The translations under genes and the position numbers were made by a program. A DNA stretch of 64,000 nucleotides, taken from Mucilaginibacter sp. (GTDB lineage: Bacteria > Bacteroidota > Bacteroidia > Sphingobacteriales > Sphingobacteriaceae). The stretch is from assembly GCA_030445275.1 (NCBI GenBank), contig JAUCSE010000063.1, forward strand, positions 1-64,000, read 5' to 3'. The notes beneath the pieces are model-generated. The model saw only the letters and a program-made list of their open reading frames with translations. It searched no databases and had not been told where the DNA came from. Shown here piece by piece: positions 10,436-20,087 of the stretch (the first letter of the stretch is position 1; each line of letters begins with the position of its first letter).

Positions 10436-13400
10436 ATGAAAAAATATATATATCACTTTGTGCTTTTGCTATTAATTACCTGTTTTTATCAAACGCAGGC
10501 ACAAACAACCGTAACTATTTCGGGTACGGTATCTGATAAATCAGGTGGTCTGCCTGGTGTTTCCGTTTACGAAAAGGAATTTACCAGCAACGGAACCATG
10601 ACGGACGATCAAGGAGGGTTTGTCTTGAAGTTGAAGGGTACATCAAAAATCCTGATTGTAAAAAGCATAGGTTACATCACTAAAGAGGTTGATGCAAAAG
10701 GCAAAACATCTTTGGAAATCACCATAGAAGATGATGTTAAAGGTTTGGAAGATGTAGTGGTGCTGGGTTATGGACAAAAGACCAAAAAGATAACTAATAC
10801 AGGAGCCATAAGTTCCATAACCGGAGCAGAGATCAGGCAAAGCCCTTCCGCTAGTTTACAGAACTCATTGGCAGGCCGTTTACCTGGGTTTTTCTCTCAG
10901 CAACGTAGCGGACAGCCAGGTAAAGATGGGGCGGCATTTCAGATCAGGGGAATAAGCACCTATGCCGGAAGTGCAGCTACAAGTCCATTAATTATTGTGG
11001 ATGATATTGAATTTACGCTGGATCAGGTTAATCAATTAGATCCGAATGAGGTAGAAAGTATTACCATTTTAAAAGATGCATCAACAACTGCTGTGTATGG
11101 TGTACGCGGAGCAAATGGTGTGCTGATTGTGAAAACGCGTCGGGGTGAAGCGGGTAAGCCTCAACTTACCTTTCGCGTTGAAAGCGGCTTGCAAATGCCC
11201 ACACAAAGACCCCAAGTAAACGATGGCTATACTACCCTAAGTCTGTTGCGGGAGCGTGTTACCGGGCAATATCTTGATCCGGCGGTTGCTTATCCACAAT
11301 ATTTTTCCGGAAATAATCTGGAACATTACAAATTAAATGATGATCCCTATAACTACCCAAGTGTAAATTGGTGGGATGAGGTATTGAAGAAGGTGAGTGT
11401 GCAAAACCGATTCAACCTGGATATTAGCGGCGGATCGAAAATTGCCAAATACTTCGTTTCATTAGGTTACTTATCCCAGGGCGGTATTTTTAAGGATTTC
11501 TCTAAAGATCAAGGTTACGAATCCAATTATTTCTACAACAGGTACAATTTCAGATCGAACGTAGATATCGATCCAAATAAAGATTTGCATATCCGTTTGG
11601 ATTTATCAGGCAGGTTTGGAGTTACCAATGAGCCATATGATAAAGCCTGGAATAATGGTGGTACAACTTTCCAGTATTTGTGGAACGGAGAGCTTTCTTC
11701 CTTCAGTTATCCGGTGTACTGGCCAAATGGATTAATCGCTTCGAGTGCAAATCCAAGTGCGGTGAAACCCAATCCTGTGGCCAATTTAATGTATTCGGGC
11801 TATACCAGGACTTATGGCAACAGTTTAAACTTTGTGGCACAAGCCAACCAAAAACTAGACTTTATCACACCAGGTTTGGCAGCAAATGCTTTGGTATCTT
11901 TTGCCAGTGATTATGGTTTCACCCGTACCCTTCGCAGAAGTGGGAGCGGAACAAATCTCGAAATTTTGGCCTATGTCTACAATGCCAACACCCAAACCTA
12001 CGATCCCTGGAAAACGGATATGTACCGAATGGGAACATTGATCAGAGAAGGAGCGAGTTTGGCTACGAACAGGCTGGTAAACATTCAGGCCAATTTAAAT
12101 TACAACAGGAGCTTTGGTAACCACAATATATCGGCTTTAGCATTGCTGAACCAAACTACAAATTCAACTGATATCAGTGCTACTTTAGCTGCAGAACCCT
12201 ATAATATTCGTGGCATTACGGCAAAAGTTAGTTACAACTATAAACAGAAATACCTGATTGATTTTAGTGCGGGGTACAATGGTTCAGATAAGTTTGAATC
12301 CAGTAAACAGTATCAATTGTTCCCTGCTGCAAGCATCGGTTGGAATATTAGCGAAGAATCTTTTTTCAAGAACAACATCAACTTTATGGATGCATTTAAA
12401 ATCAGAGCGTCCTACGGTTTAACCGGAAATGATGCTATTGGTTCATCCGTATATTCTTATGCAAAAACCTATTCTACCGGATCAGGCAGAAGTTATGTAT
12501 TTGGTGAAACGCCAACTTCTTCAGCGGGTTTGATAGAGCCAACTTTAGCTAATTACGACATTACCTGGGAGGTGCAGCAAGATGCCGATGTAGGTGTGGA
12601 TGTGAAGATGTTTCAGGGGAAGTTAAGTTTTACAGCCGATTATTTCTATAAAAGACGTAAAAACATCCTTTCTGACCCCGGAACACTACCTGCGACTTTT
12701 GGTGCAAGTGTACCTAAATACAATTTAGGTATTGTGAAAAATACCGGCTATGAAGCTGATATAACTTATCGCGATAGGATTAACAACAATATTTCATTCT
12801 TTGTCAATTCCAATATCACCTATGCCAATAATACAATCGTTTTTAAGGACGAACCGGCTACACTTTATCCCTGGTTAAGTTCAACGGGTAAACCGGTCGG
12901 CGCGCAATTCGGTTACTCGGCTGATGGCTTTTATCAAAGCCTGGCCGAGCTCTACACCGCGCCAAAGTTAAGTACCAGTATTCCTTTATCAAATATGCAG
13001 TTAGGCTCCATAAAATTTAAGGACCTGAATGGAGATGGAATCATCGATCAGAACGATGCGGGCTACCTTGGAACTAACCAGCCGAAATATACGGTGGGTT
13101 TAAGTTTTGGGTTTACTTACAAAAATTTCGATATCAGCACGCTGTTTCAAGGGGCGTTTGATTACATCATTAGGTATGACAGGGGGATTTTAGCTTACCA
13201 AAGGCCAGACAGGCAATCAGTGCCATATAATCTTGGTCGCTGGACGCCAATAACAGGAGCGGATGCTGTATTTCCGGAATTGAGTGGCAGCGCAAACAAC
13301 AGTTTAGTTTCTTCGTATTGGTATTCTAAAGGAGACTATATACGCTGGAAAAACTTTGAAATTGGCTATCGTTTTTCTTCTCAATTCGTCAAGAAATTGC

Positions 13401-13558
13401 ATATAAACAATCTGCGAATTTATGCAAACGGATACGATTTGGGATTGGTCTATACGGCATTACCGGTATTTATTGATCCGGAATCGGCGTTGAGTTCTTC
13501 GGCCGGCGAATATCCTCAACAACGGATCATCAACTTTGGGATCCAGGTAGGTTTATAG
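10436..13558 (+). CDS. SusC/RagA family TonB-dependent transporter (second of locus A)
   Basis: A 1040-residue transporter. The signal peptide ends near residue 23 (TQAQ). A carboxypeptidase-regulatory-like domain covers about residues 25-105. The plug starts at DVVVLGYGQ and includes NSLAGRLPGF and TILKDASTTAVYGVRGANG. The barrel has the KDLNGDGIIDQNDAG segment, and the C-terminus ends in an aromatic-rich strand suited to BAM assembly. Unlike the first SusC it has the full family architecture, so the two pairs are not recent duplicates. It lies 21 bases after the first SusD and 25 bases before the second. Confidence 0.95.
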   Translation: MKKYIYHFVLLLLITCFYQTQAQTTVTISGTVSDKSGGLPGVSVYEKEFTSNGTMTDDQGGFVLKLKGTSKILIVKSIGYITKEVDAKGKTSLEITIEDDVKGLEDVVVLGYGQKTKKITNTGAISSITGAEIRQSPSASLQNSLAGRLPGFFSQQRSGQPGKDGAAFQIRGISTYAGSAATSPLIIVDDIEFTLDQVNQLDPNEVESITILKDASTTAVYGVRGANGVLIVKTRRGEAGKPQLTFRVESGLQMPTQRPQVNDGYTTLSLLRERVTGQYLDPAVAYPQYFSGNNLEHYKLNDDPYNYPSVNWWDEVLKKVSVQNRFNLDISGGSKIAKYFVSLGYLSQGGIFKDFSKDQGYESNYFYNRYNFRSNVDIDPNKDLHIRLDLSGRFGVTNEPYDKAWNNGGTTFQYLWNGELSSFSYPVYWPNGLIASSANPSAVKPNPVANLMYSGYTRTYGNSLNFVAQANQKLDFITPGLAANALVSFASDYGFTRTLRRSGSGTNLEILAYVYNANTQTYDPWKTDMYRMGTLIREGASLATNRLVNIQANLNYNRSFGNHNISALALLNQTTNSTDISATLAAEPYNIRGITAKVSYNYKQKYLIDFSAGYNGSDKFESSKQYQLFPAASIGWNISEESFFKNNINFMDAFKIRASYGLTGNDAIGSSVYSYAKTYSTGSGRSYVFGETPTSSAGLIEPTLANYDITWEVQQDADVGVDVKMFQGKLSFTADYFYKRRKNILSDPGTLPATFGASVPKYNLGIVKNTGYEADITYRDRINNNISFFVNSNITYANNTIVFKDEPATLYPWLSSTGKPVGAQFGYSADGFYQSLAELYTAPKLSTSIPLSNMQLGSIKFKDLNGDGIIDQNDAGYLGTNQPKYTVGLSFGFTYKNFDISTLFQGAFDYIIRYDRGILAYQRPDRQSVPYNLGRWTPITGADAVFPELSGSANNSLVSSYWYSKGDYIRWKNFEIGYRFSSQFVKKLHINNLRIYANGYDLGLVYTALPVFIDPESALSSSAGEYPQQRIINFGIQVGL

Positions 13559-13583
13559 TTATACCCTTTAAATAAATCGTAAC

Positions 13584-15368
13584 ATGAAAAAGTATTATTA
13601 CATATTGATCGCAGGCTGTACCATAGCCGCCCTGCAATCCTGTAAAAAAGGAGGTTTTTTAGATCCGAAGGTAGAGCCTTTGACTGAAGCCAAAGTATTT
13701 GCGGATAGTACCTTAACGATGAGCTTTTTGACTGATATTTACGCCTATACCGGGATGGACATAATTCCATCTTGCACCTATATTAGTGGTTCTTCGACTG
13801 GTTTGGGTACTATTGATGACAACTTTGAAACCATGACTACGAATGTGGCGGCGGGTTATTCTTCCGGTCCTCAGATTCCATTGTTAACCTCGGCGTTAAC
13901 ATCAAATACCCATGTCTTTAATCCTTACTACACTGCATATTATAAAAGGATTAGATCGGCGAATATATTTATGAAAAACATTCCCGGCTCTACACTCTCA
14001 TCATCTAGAAAACTGCGTGTAATTGCTGAAGCCAGGTTTTTAAGGGCCTGGTATTACTTTGCTTTGGTAAGGCTTTACGGAGGCGTACAGCTCATGGGCG
14101 ATGAGGTAAGCGATGAATTGCCAACCTACGAATACAAGCGTAATACCTATAAACAGTGTATTGATTATATCTCCACGGAATTAGATGAAGCAGCTAAAAA
14201 TCTTCCAACTTCGTTAGCACTGGAAGCTGCTGATTATGGCAGAGCCACATCTGGTGCATGTAAAGCATTAAAAGCCCGTGTTTTGGTTACAGGTGCAAGT
14301 CCACTTTATAATGGTAATCCTGTAGCCACTGATGCAACTACCGGTCCCTTGCTATCCTATTCGGCAAGTGCAGATCAAACGTTGTGGCAAAAGGCCGCTG
14401 ATGCCTGTAAAGTGGTTTTGGATTTGCCGGAATATGCTTTGGTTGAAGATAATGTAACAAAACCGGGTTATGGGTTTTGGAATATGTTTGTATCCTCCAG
14501 AAAAAATTCTGAATACATATTTGCCTATAATGTTGCTGTAGGGAAGAATCTTGAAACCATGTGGTTTCCATGGAGTCGTACAGGTGTAAGCTCACTTACT
14601 TATAGCAATCCCAGCGAAAACATGGTAAAGGCCTTTGGGATGAAGGATGGGAAACCAATTACAGCTTCATCTGCTGCGTATCCGTATAGTGCAGCCAATC
14701 CTTATGTAAACAGAGATCCCAGGTTCGATTATTCGATTGTTTACAACCAGGCCCTGGTTTGTAACCGGGCCACTACCTCATTAGATAAGGTAGATATTTT
14801 CTTTAATAAAGCTACCAATGCAGTTTCTACCGATGGGTATGCAACTTACCATACGCGAACAGGATATTACAATCGTAAAATGTGTAATGATGCTGCTCCA
14901 TATAACAGTTTAAGTATAGATAGAGCCTATCCAATGATCCGCCTTGCGGAAATGATATTGGGTTACGCTGAAGCGTTGAACGAACTTGGACAAACAGAAA
15001 ATGCAGTTACCTACGTAATCCGGATTAGAAGACGTGCCGGTATTTTAGCCGGTTCCGATAATCGTTATGGGATTCCGGCAGGTATTTCACAAAGCGACGC
15101 ACGCGGCCTGATCCAAAATGAATACCGCGTAGAGTTTTTCTCTGAAGGGCATTGGTATTACGATACCAGGCGATGGAGAACAGCAGAAATGACAGAAGCA
15201 CAACCGGTAACCGGAACCGTGGTAACGAGAGAGTTAAACGGAACATTTACCTATGCACCCATTACTGCCATCAACAGCGCATTCTTAAAATCCAGTTACT
15301 TCGCTCCGATACCATTAACCGAGGTGTTAAAGGGAAAAGGGCATTTAATACAAAACCCGGGATGGTAA
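13584..15368 (+). CDS. SusD/RagB family nutrient-binding lipoprotein (second of locus A)
   Basis: A 594-residue SusD homologue with lipobox ALQSC. It has the TPR motif AEARFLRAWYYFALVRLYGG, then MIRLAEMILGYAEALNE and NEYRVEFFSEGHWYYDTRRW, and ends QNPGW. It is the surface partner of the SusC just upstream. Together with the first pair it suggests either two glycan sizes or two different glycans handled by one operon. A 244-base gap separates it from the next gene. Confidence 0.95.
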   Translation: MKKYYYILIAGCTIAALQSCKKGGFLDPKVEPLTEAKVFADSTLTMSFLTDIYAYTGMDIIPSCTYISGSSTGLGTIDDNFETMTTNVAAGYSSGPQIPLLTSALTSNTHVFNPYYTAYYKRIRSANIFMKNIPGSTLSSSRKLRVIAEARFLRAWYYFALVRLYGGVQLMGDEVSDELPTYEYKRNTYKQCIDYISTELDEAAKNLPTSLALEAADYGRATSGACKALKARVLVTGASPLYNGNPVATDATTGPLLSYSASADQTLWQKAADACKVVLDLPEYALVEDNVTKPGYGFWNMFVSSRKNSEYIFAYNVAVGKNLETMWFPWSRTGVSSLTYSNPSENMVKAFGMKDGKPITASSAAYPYSAANPYVNRDPRFDYSIVYNQALVCNRATTSLDKVDIFFNKATNAVSTDGYATYHTRTGYYNRKMCNDAAPYNSLSIDRAYPMIRLAEMILGYAEALNELGQTENAVTYVIRIRRRAGILAGSDNRYGIPAGISQSDARGLIQNEYRVEFFSEGHWYYDTRRWRTAEMTEAQPVTGTVVTRELNGTFTYAPITAINSAFLKSSYFAPIPLTEVLKGKGHLIQNPGW

Positions 15369-15612
15369 TAAAAATCTTCAGATAGGGATTTGGTCGTTTC
15401 TATGAAGACTGGCATAAGTTGGTTGCATGCAGGCGGCCGACTTAGCCGCCAGTTTAGTTACCCAATTAAACGATCAAATAACTAAAAAAGGGATATGATG
15501 AGAAAAATCATTTTTAACCATCCAGCGAATTTTGAATATAAACGATCAAATAATTGAATCTATATGAGGAACTAAAACAAATTAATTAAAAACCTTTTAA
15601 CTGTTCAAAAAA
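15369..15612. other. Intergenic spacer with a 14-bp direct repeat
   Basis: The sequence AAACGATCAAATAA occurs at 15468-15481 and again at 15540-15553, 72 bp apart. A short GC-rich hairpin GGCGGC/GCCGCC lies near 15432-15450. Between the repeats is a tiny frame starting MMRKIIFNHPANFEYK whose last codons use the second repeat; I do not claim it is translated. The spacer may hold an attenuator or an internal promoter for the downstream enzymes. Confidence 0.35.
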
Positions 15613-17046
15613 ATGAAAGACAGAAAAACCCAAGTTCGCCTAACCATGTTGTTTATGGTTGTATTTACACTTTTTATAGGTGCTTGCAAAAAAGCAACCG
15701 TTGCTAAGCCGGAAACCGTTAAAGCAAAATCAACCAGGATTGCATTGGACTCGGTAGGTACTCCTCCCAGTTTCGTAACCAACAGCAAGAATTTAAACAT
15801 CGTGATGTTTGTACCAACAGATAATCCAGCTTTACCTGATTACAAAACACGTCTAACCGCTTTATTGGTTCATTTTCAAGGCTGGTTCCATACCGAAATG
15901 CTGCGTTATGGATATGATAAATATATGGGTTTACCCAAGGTGGACTCTACAGGATTGATAAAGTTTATAGAAATTCCAGCCCAATTTGGTCAATCTGCCT
16001 ATCCTTATAGTGCAGCTACCTCTGCCAACAAAATTCTGACCGAAATTGCAAACTATAAAACTGCGCATCCATCAGAATTTTCGAATTCCAGTCACACTTT
16101 AATCTTATTACCGAATAGAACAGATGGCGGAGACCAACCTTTTTACGGCTATGGCAAGAACTGCTTTGCCGTTGATAATGCAAATATGGCAGTTGATAAA
16201 ATCCCGAATGCAACTTCCAACTTATTAGGTGGAATGCTGCATGAGCTAGGCCATGGTTTAAACCTGGTTCATGATCATGCAAAATATGCTTCAGAAGAAC
16301 CAACGTTGGGTACCTCTTTAATGGGCAATGGAAACGTAACATTTAGCAAGGGGCAACCTACATTTTTAACCCCTGTTGACGCGGCTACTTTAAATCGGAA
16401 TGAGATTTTCCAAAATCCGTTGCCAGCAGAAATACCTTACGAGGCCGTTACCGCAACAATCGATGCCCAGTTTGCCTACAATTCGGGCACACAATCTTTT
16501 GATGTAACGGGATCTTTCACCAGCAATAAAGATGTAAGCGATATTTTGATTTATATGGATCCCAATTTGAGTAGCAGTGATGCCGACTATAATGCGGTAA
16601 CCTGGAGATTTAATCCAACAGCAAGCAATACTTTTTCTGGAAACATCGCTTTTAACGAACTGTTTTACAAAACCAACGAAGCATATGACATCAGGGTAAA
16701 GCTTTTATTGAAAAATGGAAACGTGGTTAGTAAAGGCTATTCGTTCTCTTTCTTGAACGGCGTGCCGCAAGTGGGCGTTAACGGCTCGGCTAAGTTTTAT
16801 CAAAACGCGAGCTATGGAGGTTATGGAGTATCGTTGCCTGTTGGCCAATACACCACCGCCGATCTTATTTCAAGGGGCATTAGTGACAATGATGTTTCCT
16901 CCGTAAATATGAGCCTGGGTGTAAAGGTAGTTATGTACGATGGAGATAATTTTACTGGTAACAGCATTGAGCTCACTTCATCAAGTACCTATGTTTCCCC
17001 CTTTAATGATAAGGCATCATCCATCAAGGTAATTGCCGTAAATTAA
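15613..17046 (+). CDS. Secreted metzincin-like zinc metalloprotease with C-terminal beta/gamma-crystallin-like domain
   Basis: A 477-residue lipoprotein with lipobox IGAC (C25). The zinc site HELGHGLNLVH spans residues 210-220, giving H210, E211, H214 and H220. This fits HExxHxxxxxH, with Asn217 where metzincins usually have Gly. The segment TSLMGNG about 20 residues later may be the Met-turn. A middle beta-rich domain follows (about 285-390). The last 85 residues contain AKFYQNASYGGYG and KVVMYDGDNFTGNSIEL, a two-motif crystallin-like fold. It lies between SusD and the fucosidase, suggesting it cuts or binds a protein-linked glycan. Proteolysis is inferred from the motif only. Confidence 0.75.
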   Translation: MKDRKTQVRLTMLFMVVFTLFIGACKKATVAKPETVKAKSTRIALDSVGTPPSFVTNSKNLNIVMFVPTDNPALPDYKTRLTALLVHFQGWFHTEMLRYGYDKYMGLPKVDSTGLIKFIEIPAQFGQSAYPYSAATSANKILTEIANYKTAHPSEFSNSSHTLILLPNRTDGGDQPFYGYGKNCFAVDNANMAVDKIPNATSNLLGGMLHELGHGLNLVHDHAKYASEEPTLGTSLMGNGNVTFSKGQPTFLTPVDAATLNRNEIFQNPLPAEIPYEAVTATIDAQFAYNSGTQSFDVTGSFTSNKDVSDILIYMDPNLSSSDADYNAVTWRFNPTASNTFSGNIAFNELFYKTNEAYDIRVKLLLKNGNVVSKGYSFSFLNGVPQVGVNGSAKFYQNASYGGYGVSLPVGQYTTADLISRGISDNDVSSVNMSLGVKVVMYDGDNFTGNSIELTSSSTYVSPFNDKASSIKVIAVN

Positions 17047-17132
17047 AAGTTTTATAACCATTAGATCTATAAAAAATGTTAAGTCCTGCATCTACTCCTA
17101 TTGAGAGAACGATTTTATTGAATCTGATATTC

Positions 17133-17169
17133 CTAATATTTGCCCATATTGTATATGGGCAAATATTAG
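17133..17169. terminator. Strong 17-bp hairpin after the metzincin gene
   Basis: The arm CTAATATTTGCCCATAT (17133-17149) is followed by TGT and then its perfect complement (17153-17169). There is no long T-run on either side, so it may act as an RNA-stability element or processing point rather than a classic terminator. It lies in the 188-base gap between the metzincin gene and the fucosidase. Confidence 0.5.
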
Positions 17170-17234
17170 CTTAGGAGCTCCCAAGAAGGAACAATTGAAT
17201 TATAAAGACTATCATAACAAGCGAATTATTCTAT

Positions 17235-18683
17235 ATGAAACAATTATTAAATAAGAAAATACTACTACTGAGCATTTTGCTCCTGAATGTAGTTGTAACT
17301 TCTGCACAAAATTCATCTGAGGCAAAGAATACAATAGAGTTAAAACATGGTTCGCATAGAATAGGCAAAAGAACCGATACTGTAATGAAAAAGTGGCGTG
17401 GCTATGGTTTGGGGCAGTTTATCCATTGGGGGCTGTACGCTATACCTGGAGGAGAATGGAACGGAAAGACCTATAATGGTGCTGCAGAGTGGATCCGCTC
17501 CTGGGATGGAATGCCAAAATCTACCTACGATTCTCTAATTTATAGGTTCAATCCAACACAGTTCAATGCAGTGGCATGGGCTATAACAGCCAAAGAAATG
17601 GGGGCGAGGTATGTAACCATTACTACCAAGCACCATGATGGTTTCTGTTTATGGCCAAGTAAGTACACCAAATATACTGTCGCCAATTCGCCCTATAAAA
17701 AGGATATTATTGGCCCTTTAGTAAAAGCTTACAACGCTGAAGGAATTGATGTGATCTTATATTTTTCTATCATGGATTGGAACAATCCGAACTGGAGATA
17801 CGACATAAAAACCGAAGCCGATAGCCTGGCATTTGAGAAATTTAAAACCTTTACCAGAAATCAATTAATTGAGCTTTTAACACTTTATCCAACTGCTAAA
17901 GGTCTTTGGTTTGATGGCACCTGGGATAAAGCCTGGGTAAAACAAGCCGCGTTTGCTGATGAGCTGGAAACCGAAATGCGCAAATTAAGACCAGGTTTAA
18001 TTATAGGGAGTCGTTTTAGAGCAGATGAGTATGGTAAGCGTCATTTTGATTCTAATGGTGCAATGATGGGCGATTATGAGCAAGGTTGGGAGCGTAAAAT
18101 TCCGAATAAGATTGATGATGTTCACGGTAATGATTGGGATTGTGTAATGACGGTGCCGGAAAATCAGTGGGGATATAACAAGGCCTGGAAAGGTCATATC
18201 AAAACGGTAAATGAATTGATTGAGATGACTGCTAAATGTGTTTCGTTAGGAGGGAATTTTGTGCTGAATTTTGGTCCAAAAGGTGATGGTTCTATCAGGC
18301 AGGAAGAGCTTGATTTAGCAAAGGGTATAGGTAGCTGGATGAAAGTTAACAGCGAGGCCATTTACAACTGCGGATATGCCGGGCTCGAAAAACAGGATTG
18401 GGGTTTTTTCACAAAAAATACAAAGACTAATAAATTATATATGCTCGTTTTTAACGTACCACTATCTGGCGACTACCGGGTAAAGTTACCCGCAAGAACA
18501 GATATTGCCAAAGCATATCTGCTCACAACTTCCTCTTCGGCTTTAAGGACCGAAGAAATCCATCCAAATGAATATTTTATTCACCTTAAAAACGAACCAG
18601 GTAAAAAACCATTTGTAATCGTTTTAGAATCCACCAGTGCGGCGAAGGGTAGTGGCAATGTTTACGAGAAAGCTAAAACCTAA
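17235..18683 (+). CDS. GH29 alpha-L-fucosidase
   Basis: A 482-residue secreted enzyme that removes terminal alpha-L-fucose. The signal peptide ends near residue 25 (VTSAQ). The catalytic barrel shows GQFIHWGLYAIPGGEW, TITTKHHDGFCLWPS and KGLWFDGTWDKAW. The nucleophile is D227 in WFDGTW. A small C-terminal beta domain follows from about residue 370. The N-terminal HWG and the HHDGF motif are the usual fucose-binding elements. It is separated from its neighbours by about 190-200 bases on each side, so it may have its own promoter. The linkage preference is unknown. Confidence 0.93.
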   Translation: MKQLLNKKILLLSILLLNVVVTSAQNSSEAKNTIELKHGSHRIGKRTDTVMKKWRGYGLGQFIHWGLYAIPGGEWNGKTYNGAAEWIRSWDGMPKSTYDSLIYRFNPTQFNAVAWAITAKEMGARYVTITTKHHDGFCLWPSKYTKYTVANSPYKKDIIGPLVKAYNAEGIDVILYFSIMDWNNPNWRYDIKTEADSLAFEKFKTFTRNQLIELLTLYPTAKGLWFDGTWDKAWVKQAAFADELETEMRKLRPGLIIGSRFRADEYGKRHFDSNGAMMGDYEQGWERKIPNKIDDVHGNDWDCVMTVPENQWGYNKAWKGHIKTVNELIEMTAKCVSLGGNFVLNFGPKGDGSIRQEELDLAKGIGSWMKVNSEAIYNCGYAGLEKQDWGFFTKNTKTNKLYMLVFNVPLSGDYRVKLPARTDIAKAYLLTTSSSALRTEEIHPNEYFIHLKNEPGKKPFVIVLESTSAAKGSGNVYEKAKT

Positions 18684-18883
18684 ATACGAGAACTTTAGCG
18701 ACAAGGATACCGGATTTGAATTGGATATATGCGGCTAAATTTTGATTTTTCTACCATTTCATTTAGAATTTGCTTCTTTTTTAAACTCCTGAAAGCACAG
18801 TTTTGCCTCAACCAAAATATCAATAGACGGCAGCGATAAAGCTTATAACTAAGCGGAAATTAATTATTAAACGGACAGAGACT

Positions 18884-20080
18884 ATGAGTAAATTATTGTT
18901 TACTGTATACCTTCTGACCATGGCAGGGATAGCCAGTGGGCAGGGAGCATACAGTAAAAAAGAGCAAATGAAACAATTGATAGCCCGGCAATTTGAATTT
19001 GCTGATCAGCAATACAAAGTGCTGGCAAAAAATGTTCCGGCTGATGTTATGCCCAAAACCTATGTTGCAAAAAACAATAAGGTAGAAACGAGTGACACCA
19101 AATGGTGGTGCAGCGGTTTTTATCCAGGTTCATTACTGTATATTTACGAGTATACAAAAGACACTGCAATACTAAAAGAGGCAAAAAAACGCCTGGCTAT
19201 TTTAGAAAAGGAAAAACATTACACGGGTAATCATGATCTGGGTTTTATGATGTTCTGCAGCTTTGGGAATGCTTACAGGATTACCAAAAATCCAATTTAT
19301 AAGTCTACCATAGATACGGCAGCAGCTTCATTAATTACCAGATACCATCCGGCTGCTAAAGTAATTCAATCATGGAATTCAAACAAACAGTGGAAAGGTC
19401 CGGTGATTATCGATAATATGATGAATCTGGAACTGCTGGCTTGGGTAACAGATCAGGGCGGGGATCCAAAATACAAGGAGATTGCAATTAATCATGCCGA
19501 TGCAACAATGAAGAATCATTTTAGGACAGACTATAGTTCCTATCACGTTGTTGATTACGACATGAATACCGGTAAAGTAGTTAAAAAGGGAACAGCTCAA
19601 GGGGCATCTAATGAATCGGCCTGGAGCCGGGGGCAAGGCTGGGCATTATATGGCTATACCATGATGTACCGGTTTACCCAGAAACAAAGCTATCTTGATT
19701 TGGCGAAGCATATTGCTAAGTTTATATTAGAGAATCCTAATATGCCAGCAGATGGAATCCCGTATTGGGATTTTAACGCCCCTGGTATTCCAAATACTTA
19801 TCGTGATGCTTCTGCAGCTGCTGTTATTGCCGCCGGATTGTTAGAATTAGGGCAATACGTAACGAAAAAGGAGCAGACAGTATATGTAACTGAAGCAGAG
19901 AAAATAATCACTTCGCTGTCATCTGATGCCTACAGATCAAAGCCCGGTCAGAATGGTGGTTTTTTACTAATGCATAGTACCGGCGCTTTACCACTAAAAT
20001 CTGAAATAGATGTGCCTTTAACTTATGCCGACTATTACTTCCTGGAGGCGTTAACACGCTATAAAAAATGGTATTTATAA
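18884..20080 (+). CDS. GH88 unsaturated glucuronyl hydrolase (locus A)
   Basis: A 398-residue secreted (alpha/alpha)6-barrel enzyme that hydrates and releases the 4,5-unsaturated uronic acid left at the non-reducing end by polysaccharide lyases. A signal peptide is present (ends near SGQ). The two acidic residues of the family are D118 in HDLGF and D177 in VIIDNMMNL. Other family blocks are ESAWSRGQGWALYG and RDASAAAVIAAGLLEL. It is 7 bases upstream of the DUF2264 gene and surely co-transcribed with it. No lyase is evident in locus A, so its substrate may come from a lyase elsewhere, including the heparinases of locus B. Confidence 0.92.
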   Translation: MSKLLFTVYLLTMAGIASGQGAYSKKEQMKQLIARQFEFADQQYKVLAKNVPADVMPKTYVAKNNKVETSDTKWWCSGFYPGSLLYIYEYTKDTAILKEAKKRLAILEKEKHYTGNHDLGFMMFCSFGNAYRITKNPIYKSTIDTAAASLITRYHPAAKVIQSWNSNKQWKGPVIIDNMMNLELLAWVTDQGGDPKYKEIAINHADATMKNHFRTDYSSYHVVDYDMNTGKVVKKGTAQGASNESAWSRGQGWALYGYTMMYRFTQKQSYLDLAKHIAKFILENPNMPADGIPYWDFNAPGIPNTYRDASAAAVIAAGLLELGQYVTKKEQTVYVTEAEKIITSLSSDAYRSKPGQNGGFLLMHSTGALPLKSEIDVPLTYADYYFLEALTRYKKWYL

Positions 20081-20087
20081 AAATTGT

